DNA of 64,000 nucleotides from Cellulomonas sp. URHD0024 (GTDB taxonomy: Bacteria > Actinomycetota > Actinomycetes > Actinomycetales > Cellulomonadaceae). How positions within the stretch are numbered: the first letter of the stretch is position 1; each line of letters begins with the position of its first letter. A program made the translations under genes and the position numbers. The notes beneath the pieces were generated by a model. That model did no database searches. It worked only from the letters and a program-made list of their open reading frames with translations, and was not told the origin of the DNA. Below are positions 20,101 to 27,900 of this stretch, piece after piece. The stretch is from assembly GCF_000426185.1 (NCBI RefSeq), contig NZ_KE384505.1:373741-437740 (forward strand), in the 5' to 3' direction.

Positions 20101-20703
20101 CGCTACGCCGAGGCGCTCGCGGTGCTCGACGAGAGCGAGACCCTGATGGGGTCCGTGATCAGTCCCGTGTGGCGGCCGTGGCGGTCGTTGCGCGCCGGCG
20201 CGCTGGCGGGCCTCGGGCGGGTCGACGAGGCGATCGCCCTCGTCGACGACGAGCTCGCGCTCGCGGAGTCGTGGGGGTCCCCGCGCCTGCTGGGCCGCAT
20301 CCTTCGCGTCCGCGGACAGCTGCGCGGTGCAGACGGGGCCGACGACCTGCGCCACGCCGTGGACCTGCTGCGCACGACCCCGTCCCGCGTCCAGCTGTCC
20401 CGGGCGCTCGTGTCGCTGGCGGCCCTGGTGCCCGACGACGAGGCGGTCCAGCTCCTCACCGAGGCTGTGGCCGTCGCGCACGGCGGTGGTGCCGACGGGA
20501 TCGCCGCCAGTGCTCGGGAAGGACTGCGCCGGCTCGGCGCACCCGAGCAGACGATCGCACCGATCCCGCTGACGACGACCCAGCGTCACCTCGCGGACCT
20601 CGTCACCGCGGGGGTGAGCGTCCGTGCTATCGCGGACCGTCTGCAGGTCAGCCCGCAGCTGGTGGAGCACCTCCTCGCAGGCATCTCAGAAGGCCTCAAG
20701 TAG
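17146..20703 (+). CDS. AfsR/SARP-type large transcriptional regulator with AAA ATPase domain
   Basis: 1185 residues from GTG 17146 with GGAGGGG 7 nt upstream; earlier in-frame starts fall in the palindromic element and were not used. Order: OmpR-like winged helix at about 8-90 (LRVLGGMGA, GGPRQRAVLGLLLVARG, LQSYVSHLRRAL), bacterial transcriptional activator domain at about 95-245 (WRLLALALYRSGRQADALGALRRAR), linker, AAA/ORC-like ATPase from about 285 with Walker A GPAGIGKTRLL at about 315 and Walker B LVLAVDDLQWCD at about 420, then a long TPR-like helical region. The last about 45 residues (QRHLADLVTAGVSVRAIADRLQVSPQLVEHLL) form a second helix-turn-helix of LuxR type. Having DNA-binding domains at both ends is uncommon. 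Such regulators usually control secondary metabolism; no biosynthetic cluster is visible nearby. Confidence 0.9.
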   Translation: MPALPDGGDLFLRVLGGMGATSAGRSLDLGGPRQRAVLGLLLVARGVAVPAGRIVDEVWQDGAPGNPAAALQSYVSHLRRALEPASAARSRGSLLVSEGRGYAVRLSDDAVDAWRFEDLVREASALGEVPAAVGPLRTALELWRGTPYAEHAGQGWADAESARLDALRAVAVEQLAAARLATGETAVLVPELEALVADEPLREDRWRLLALALYRSGRQADALGALRRARTLLVDQLGVDPGPALQAVEAQILAQDPALSPRVPPPSTPSNGTRVTQAAPARPADQLVDRHRELAQLDQRLDDAFAGEGSIALVEGPAGIGKTRLLTEVRGNAEQRGARVLVGRGSLLEQEFAYGVVRQLLEPLLADVSVRASLLDGAAAGAKAVFDVGPDNAAPPGDSSFSVLHGLYWLTVRLTDDRPLVLAVDDLQWCDVGTLRFLAYLARRAQDLPLLVVATIRTGEPHAEQSLLADLAQDPATVAVHPGPLTAEGVADLVTQRLGPAEQPFVDACHRTTGGNPLLVRQLLRALESEGVRPDTSHADTVNAIGSRAISSIVMRRLDRLSADAGEVARTVAVLGDGCTLPLVATFAGLSETAAADAIAALSATEILRYDYPLGFVHPLVRDAAYRSLAPGQRELAHERAARLLNDQGAAAERVAAHLLQAPHRGEQWVVDAMREAARVAAERAAPGSAITYLRRALAEPPADRGPVLGELGIVEAVVDGAEAVDHLLEAYALLPAGPEAARVAAVAAQTLVFAAGPGVATEFASRAADALPPGMDDLRQGLEAIARIGGYIHGLPADRWQTRAVHVEGDGVGARMLASQLAWEKLIAGVDREGAVALARFAMDGGVLQANDPGLFWVIATFVLDAADIDLGSFWPDTLARAYTQGPLFTALSTHLWWGHAQSWAGELREAEHSLRTAIEQSNEWGAIGIASSYSEAYLIVVLVDRGDLRRARAFTDATEGRVRAGDGRRLYLDATATLLTAEGRYAEALAVLDESETLMGSVISPVWRPWRSLRAGALAGLGRVDEAIALVDDELALAESWGSPRLLGRILRVRGQLRGADGADDLRHAVDLLRTTPSRVQLSRALVSLAALVPDDEAVQLLTEAVAVAHGGGADGIAASAREGLRRLGAPEQTIAPIPLTTTQRHLADLVTAGVSVRAIADRLQVSPQLVEHLLAGISEGLK

Positions 20704-20762
20704 GCCCCAAGGTCGGCGGCGCATGGTGGCATGGACCAGCTCCGCCCCCGAAAGGCCGCTCC

Positions 20763-21830
20763 GTGCTCCTGCCGCAGCCCGTGCTCACCACCCTCATCGA
20801 TCTGTGCGGTGGTGCGGTCCACCTGCCCGGTGACCCCGGTTATGCCGCCGGCGCGCAGGGTCTGAGCCCGCTCGCGGTGGCCTACCCCGGCGACGAGGCC
20901 GAGGTGTCCGAGCTCGTCGCGTTCGCGCACCGGCACGGTCTGCGGGTCGCGGTGCAGCGCACGGCGATGGGCTGCCGCCCGATGAGCGCGTTGCACGACG
21001 CGATCCTGCTGCGCACCGCCGGGATGTCGGGCGTGCGCGTGGAGGCTGGGCTGGTGCGCGTGCAGGCCGGCGCCCTCTGGGGTGACGTGGTCGACGCGGT
21101 CGGCGACCGACTGGTCCCCGTGCCCGACGACCCGCGCCTCGGCGTCGTCGGAAGCACGCTGGAGGGTGGGATCGGCACGTTCGGTCGCCTGCTCGGGCTG
21201 GCCAGCTCGCGGGTCGTCGGCGCACGTGTCGTGCTCGCGAGCGGCGATGCGCGGGAGGCCGACGAGGACCTCCTCTGGGCCGTGCGCGGCGGCGGCCCCT
21301 CGGCCGCCGTGGTGACGGAGCTCGTCCTGGCCACCGCCGAAGCCCGGACGCTGTCGTTGTGGACGGCCCAGGTCGATCCCGACGAGGCGGTCCGGCTGCT
21401 GCGCGATGCGCACCCCGACGGTGCCGGCGTCACCGTGCGACTGTCGGACGGCCGGCTGCGTGCGGACGTCGTGACGTTCGACGGCCCGGGCGAGCCGCTG
21501 AGCGCCGGCACCGTGCTGCGTGATCTGCGTTCCGAGCACGCGACCACCGGACCGCTGGCCGCCCGGTTCCTCGAGCACCTCGGAGTCGACGACCTGCGCA
21601 CCCTCGCCCGGACGCCCGCGGAGGTGACCGTCCGCCTGGCCGGTGGAGCCCTGCTCGGCCAGCCGACCGGTGCACGCACCCACACGAGCAGCACGTACCT
21701 CGTGACGAGCTACGGCGCACCGATCACGCTGGGCGTCGACGCGATCGCGCTGCCCGCGGAGGTCGAGGACCGGCTCGTCGCGCTGCGTCGTCGGATCGAC
21801 CCGGCAGGAACGTTCGTCCTGCCCGTCTGA
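20763..21830 (+). CDS. FAD-binding (PCMH-type) oxidoreductase
   Basis: 355 residues from GTG 20763, with AAAGG upstream. The FAD-binding domain is recognised from AYPGDEAEVSELVAFAHRHGLRVAVQ, ILLRTAGMSGVRVEAGLVRVQAGALWGDVVDAV, LEGGIGTFGRLLGLASSRVVGARVVLASGDAREADEDLLWAVRGGGP. The loop that normally reads R-S-G-G-H-S is instead QRTAMGCRPM, so the usual 8-alpha-histidyl flavin attachment is absent. The C-terminus ends in ALRRRIDPAGTFVLPV, a berberine-bridge-like ending, but the substrate domain is short (family members are often 450 or more residues). It follows the AfsR-like gene by 59 bp on the same strand and may be its target. Confidence 0.82.
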   Translation: MLLPQPVLTTLIDLCGGAVHLPGDPGYAAGAQGLSPLAVAYPGDEAEVSELVAFAHRHGLRVAVQRTAMGCRPMSALHDAILLRTAGMSGVRVEAGLVRVQAGALWGDVVDAVGDRLVPVPDDPRLGVVGSTLEGGIGTFGRLLGLASSRVVGARVVLASGDAREADEDLLWAVRGGGPSAAVVTELVLATAEARTLSLWTAQVDPDEAVRLLRDAHPDGAGVTVRLSDGRLRADVVTFDGPGEPLSAGTVLRDLRSEHATTGPLAARFLEHLGVDDLRTLARTPAEVTVRLAGGALLGQPTGARTHTSSTYLVTSYGAPITLGVDAIALPAEVEDRLVALRRRIDPAGTFVLPV

Positions 21831-21947
21831 CCGGACCACCGCACGGCCGTCTGCCACCCGGTCCGGCTCGCGACCTCCTCGTAGGCGTCGACATCCTCGA
21901 CGCACGGCTCGTGGTCCCGCGGGCCGAACCGGATGCCGGCACGCGAA

Positions 21948-21980
21948 AGCCCCCGACCGATGTGACGTCGGTCGGGGGCT
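21948..21980. terminator. Bidirectional terminator between FAD oxidoreductase and RHS genes
   Basis: Perfect 13-bp arms AGCCCCCGACCGA (21948-21960) and TCGGTCGGGGGCT (21968-21980) with a 7-nt loop, extended by GCG/CGC at the base. It sits between convergent genes, 13 nt beyond the RHS stop codon. Confidence 0.85.
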
Positions 21981-21993
21981 CGCGTCTAGTGCG

Positions 21994-24900
21994 TCACGGG
22001 TTGCTGTAGTTCTGGTCCGCCTTGGCGTTGGAGAGCGCCTCCGCGAGATTGCGGTTGTTCCCGCGGAGCGTCGCGTCGGTCCCGCCGAGCTCCACCTTGT
22101 ACTCCTCGTTCGTCTTGAACCAGTCGCCGAGGCCGAACGGGAGCTTGGACAGCTTCTCGACGGACGCCGAGAACTTGAGCCTCAGGTACACCCACGGCTT
22201 GGACGGGTCGGCGTACGTGGTGACCCCTCCCGCGCCCTCGCACCCGAAGTCGGCGACCTTCTGACCGTTGATCTCGGGGCTGAACTTCACTCCCACGCTG
22301 ACCTCGGGCTTGTCGGTGCTGATGCAGAACGGACCGTCGCACACCTTGGAGTACTTGGACTTGATCGCCTTCTCCGCGTCCTCCTCGGCGTCGTTGGCGG
22401 CCCAGTCCTTGGCCCAGTCCCAGGCCTTCTGCAGCTGGCTCTCGGCCTTCTCCAGCGCGGTCAGGTTGGGGATGTCCGCGTACGGGTCGATCTCCTCCTC
22501 GTCGAGCCCGCTCAGGTCCCGGGCCTGCGTCGGGTGGTCCCCGACGTAGGCGTACAGGTCCGTCTGGCCGCCGCCGAAGCCGGCCGGGTCGCGCGTGGTC
22601 CACCGACCGGTGCCGGGCTCGTAGTCACGCAGCCCGAACCGGACCAGACCGGTCACGGCGTCCGTGAGCCCGCCCGCATACCCGACGGGCGTCTGGACGG
22701 TGGGTGCGCTGTCGGTCAGCACGGCACCGTAGGCGTCGTACGTGACCTGCTTCAGCACGGTGCCGGCGGCGTCGGTGACCACGCGGGGCGAGCCCACCTG
22801 GTCGGTGCCGACGTAGAACCGAGCGCCGCCGTGCAGGTACGACACCACGTGACCGAGGGAGTCGTACGTCAGCGTCGTGAGCACGCCGTCCGGGGTGCGG
22901 ATCGCGTTGACCCGGAACGGTGAGGTGGGGTTGCCGTACAGGTACTGCGTGGTGCCGCCTCCGTCCGTGCGGGTGGTGCGACGCCCCTCGGCGTCGTACC
23001 CGTACGTGACGGTCTGCCCACCGACGCTCGCCGAGCGCAGCTGCCCGTCGAACCCGTAGGCGAACGTGTCCGCACCACGGCTCGCCAGCGACCCGTCCGG
23101 GGTGTAGCCGTAGGCCACCGACCCGACCGAGAGCAGCCGGTCCTGGTCGTCGTACCTCTGGGTCCCTGCAGGGCCCTGCGAGCGGCGGCCGTCCACGTCG
23201 TACACGTCGTGCTCGACGGCGGTGCCGTCGCGGGTGACGTCGGTGAGGCGGTCGTCGGCGTCCAGGCCGTAGGCGAGCGTCGAGGTGACGCCGTCGACGG
23301 TCTCGGTACGGCCCGTGACCGTGGTTCCCCGGGCGAGGGTCAGGTCGTAGACCGCGTGCCCGGCGACCGTCAGGGACGAACCGGTGAGCCGTCCGAGGTC
23401 GTCGTACGAGTACGCCAAGGCGCCGGTGCCGTCCGTCATGGTCCGGACGGACCCGAGAGCCGGGTCACGGGTGAACGTGAAGGACCCGACGCGCAGGGCG
23501 CGGCCGTCCTTGTCGTAGGCGAGGTCGTACGACGCGGTATCTGCCCCGCTGGTGAGCGTGAACGTCGCCGGTACCAGGTTCGCGTCGTAGGTGAACGCGA
23601 ACGCGGCGGGAGCTGCGCCGGTGACGGTCATGCCGGTGAGCAGCGGACCGTCGGTGGTGAACGAGCGTGTCTGCGTCGGTCGGCCGTCGCCCGGGTCGGC
23701 CGTGACGGAGCTGACGCGGAACTTGTCGGCGCCGTACTGGTAGAGCACCGAGCCCTGCGGCTCGCCGGCTCCCGTGAGACGGCCGTTCGCATCGTGCGTC
23801 AGGGTCGTCTCCGCGCCACCCGGTCGACTCCAGGCCGTCGCCGCACCGTCCGTGTCGTACGTCGTCGTGTACTGGCCGTCGCCGGGCGGGTCGTAGCTCG
23901 TCTGCCGGTCGCCCGCCTGGTATCCCAGCCGGTGCTCCGTCCCGCTCGGCAGCGTCACGCTCGTCACGTTGCCGTTGGCGTCGTACTCGAGCTTCGTCGT
24001 CGCGTGGCCCGGCGTGGTCTGGGACGTCATCCTGTCGGCCGCGTCGTACCCGTAGGTCGTCGTGCGGTCGTCGGAGTCCCTCGTCGACGTCAACCGGTTC
24101 TTGGCGTCGTACACGTAGGTGGTCTTCAGGGAGCCGCGTGTGATGCGGGTCAGGCGACCCGCGTCGTCGTACGTGCGGACCACCGGGGCCAGGCCCGTGC
24201 CGAGGTCGGTGCGCACGACGCGCAGCTGGTCGTCGATCGTGGCCACCTGCGAACGGCCCTGCGGACTGGTCGCCGTGACGGTCCCGGCCGCCCGGTCGTA
24301 CACCTGCGACGAGACCCGCCCGTTGGTGGTGACCTTCGTGGTCAGCTTCGTGAGGCTGAGCAGGTCGGCCGGGTCGGCCAGGGTGGCCGTCGCGACGGTC
24401 GTCGAGGTGAGCGTCTTGCCCGACGGCACCGTGGACGTCTGGGACGTGATCAGCGGTGCCACCAGGCCGAACCGCGGATCCGGTCCGAGCACGACGCTGA
24501 GCGTCGACCCGTCAGGGTTGGTGACCGAGCGCGTGCCGTCCTTCGAGATCAGGGCAACCGTGGTCGCACCCGTGGCGTCGACGGTCGTCCGCTTGGTCTG
24601 CCCGTTGGGCAGTCGCTCGATCGCGTAGCTCCGCACGCGGCCGAGGGTGGAGGTGGCCGTGACCTTCTGGCCGGTCGGGGTGGCCTGCCGGGCCAGGGTC
24701 GTCGAGACGCCGTCCGGTGCCTGGTCCTTCTCCAGCAGCCCGTAGTAGTCGAACGTGAACCGGTGCACCCCGTTCTTGGGGTCGGTGTACGTCTCCAGGA
24801 GGCCGTTGTCCGACGACGAGAACCGGCTGGTCAGCCCGCCCGGCGCCGTGATCTCGGACAGGAACCCGTGGGCGTCGACGGTCAGGTCGGTGCGCTGACC

Positions 24901-27900
24901 GCCTGGGGCCACGATCGCGGTGGGCCTGCCGTCGGCGGCCCGCTCGACCGTCGTGACGTTGTCGTCACCGTCGGTGACCGAGACGAGCCGTCCCACGGAG
25001 TCGTACGCGACGGTCGACGTCACGGCCCCCGTGAGGGTGCTGCGCGTCTGCACGTGGCGTCCGTGCTCGAACGTGTACATCTCGCCGCCGTCCGGCGAGA
25101 CCACCGCCTGGTTCTGCCAGCCGTACCCGGGCATCGGGGTGGCGACGACGCGGACGCGGTTGTTCAGCATGTCCGCGATGACCACCCGACCGTCGGGCAG
25201 GACCGCGGTGCCGCTCGGACCGTACAGGCGTGCCTGCGGGCCCGTCCCGCCGTCACCGGAGTTGCCGGCCGTGCGGGTGTTGCTGGCGTACGCGTTGATG
25301 ATCCCGTCGGGGGTGACCACGCGGATGCGGTTCATCTGGTCCTCGGTCACCAGGTAGGAGCCGTCGGGCAGGACCGTGATGTCGTGCGGGAAGAGGACCT
25401 GCGCCCCGACCGCCGGGATGCCGTCCTGCTGGGTCGTGCCGCCGACGACGGTCGAGACCTTGCCGTCGGTGCCGATCTTGCGCACGCGGTGGTTGTCGGA
25501 GTCGGCGACGAGCAGCGACCCGTCCGCGGTGAGCGCGACGTCGGCGACCCGGCCGAAGAACGTCTTGCTCGCGGCAAGACCGTCCCGGTCGAACCCGCAC
25601 CGGGCCTCGTTGTCGACACCGATCACACCGGCGACGTGCCGCATGATCCCGTCCGGACCGATCGCCCGGATCCGGCATGCCGACTGGTCGGCGAAGTACA
25701 CCGTGCCGTCGGGCGCGACGTCCATGCCCTGGACCGACGCGACCGTGGCGGCCGTGGCGGGCCCGTTGTCGCCGGTCCAGCCGCTCTGACCGTTCCCGGC
25801 GACGGTGCTGATGATGCCGTCCGGCGCGATCCTGCGGATGCGGTTGTTCGTCGCGAACAGCAGCGAGCCGTCCGGAGCGACCGCGAGCGCGTGCGGGTTG
25901 GTCAGCGCCGCCGCCGTCGCGGGTCCGCCGTCGCCGGCGTCCACCGGGGTGCCCGGCGGGGTGGTCCCGGAGGGGATCCCGATCCCGGCGATCGTGGTCA
26001 CGGTGCCCGTCGGCGACACCGCGCGGATGCGGAGGTTGTACGAGTCCGCGATGTACACGGTCCCGTCCGGTCCGGCCGCGACGTCGCTCGGCGTCGCGAA
26101 CGTCGCCGCCGCGGCGGGCCCGTTGTCGCCGCTGAACCCCTTGGCGCCGGTGCCGGCGAAGGCCCCGATGGCCTTGGACAGGTCCGTGCCGCCGTCGGTG
26201 CTGCCGTCGCCGCGGTGCACCAGCAGGGAGACCGGGTCGTACGCGTGGACGCCGGACAGCGACCAGCCGCCGAGGCCGAGCCCGCGCGCGTCCCAGTGGC
26301 CCACGGGCACCTCACGGGTGGTCCACAGGACGATCGTCTGGCGGGACCTGCTGCCGGTGATCGCGTCGCCGCCGAAGCCGCCGAAGCTGTTGCTCCCGAC
26401 CGCGGGGCTGTTGTACGCCCCCTGGTACTCGTACCCGACGGAGATGCGCATCAACTGGGCGCCCTGGACCACGCGGCCGTAGGGGTCCTTCCCGTCCCAC
26501 GACACGTTGGTCACCATGTTGGCCGACGGGGTGACCGAGCCCTCGGAGACCTGACCGGCCACCTCGGTGCGCAGGAGGATCTGCTGGACCCCCGGGGGCA
26601 GCGTGGCGCCGGTCAGCGGCACCCGGACGTTCCGGTCGGAGCGGCCGGGCGTGCGCTCGCTCTGGTAGTGCAGCGACTGGCTGGTGCCCGCGAGCGACAC
26701 GGCCTCGCCGAGCGTCTGGTTGTCGCAGCCGATGATCGAGCCCGCCTGCTCGCCCTGGCACTGGTACTGCGCGTCCGGCACGAGCTCCGGCAGCTTCGGG
26801 AAGCTCGCGTTCGCGGGCGGGCCGAAGGGCCAGTTGTGGTCCCACGGCGTGAAGTGGTCGACCGAGACCCGCCACAACGACGTGCCGGCGGCGTACAGCG
26901 ACGCCAGCTTCGCGCGCTCGGCGTCGGTGACCCCGAGCGTCGTCAGCTCGGCCGGCGTCGCCGCCACACCCTTGCCCGCGACGTCGAGGACGGCCGTGCC
27001 ACCGGTGATCGACAGGATCTTGACGACCCGGCCGTTCGGCGCCGCCACCCAGGCGTTGCTCCCGCGGTCGTAGTAGCCCGTGGGCACGGGCGTGCCGACG
27101 GGGAAGTTGAGGAAGTTGTCGGTGTAGTTGGCCACGGGCTTGCTGAACGTCACCTGCGACGCGCCCGCGGCGACGGCCTCGTCGACGCTGTACTCGGCGG
27201 CGTAGGTGTAGCCGCTCGCCGCCGGCAGGTCGCCGGGCATCGCCTTGGGGCCGTCCGTGCCGACCGTGAACTCGGTGGCGCGCACGTGGACGTCGTCGAG
27301 CGCCTGCGTGGTGCCGTCGGGCAGCGTCATGGACGCCGCCGTGCCCTGCGCGAACAGGAGGGTGGCCTGGCGCGTGCCGGAGGCGTCCGTCACCGGGCTG
27401 CCCTGTGCGACCTCGATCGGGTCGGTGAAGTCGACGGCCGTCACCTTGGTGTCGAACGGCACCAGGACCACGTCGTCGAGCGTGGTGAACGCGTCCCAGG
27501 ACGGCGTCGTCTCGCGCTGCGCCTCCGGGTAGCCCTCCTTGGCGTACCGGACCACCAGTGGCCCGCCACCGTTGACGGCCAGGTCGTAACCGCCGTCGGA
27601 GCGGCTGACGGTGTGGCCCAGCTCCGGGTGGCCGTCGATGCTCACGGTGACGCCGTCGAGCGGGTCACCGGCGCGGTCCTCGACCGTCCCCCGGATGACG
27701 GCGGCGCGCTGCGCGACGATGGTGCCGGGCGCGACGCCCACCTGGATCGGGTGCGGACCGGTGTAGAGGAACGAGGTCGAGCCGGCGACGTCGGTCGGGA
27801 CCGTGTGGTCGATCGGCGTGGCGACCGTGGTCGGGTCCTGCGGGAGGCCGTTCGGAGGCTCGGGCACGGTCCACGTCGTGGTGGCCGGGGTCGGGTCGGT

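Noticed and set aside
16849-20670. Long minus-strand frame opposite the AfsR-like gene
   Set aside because: Antisense shadow; the plus strand encodes the complete regulator.
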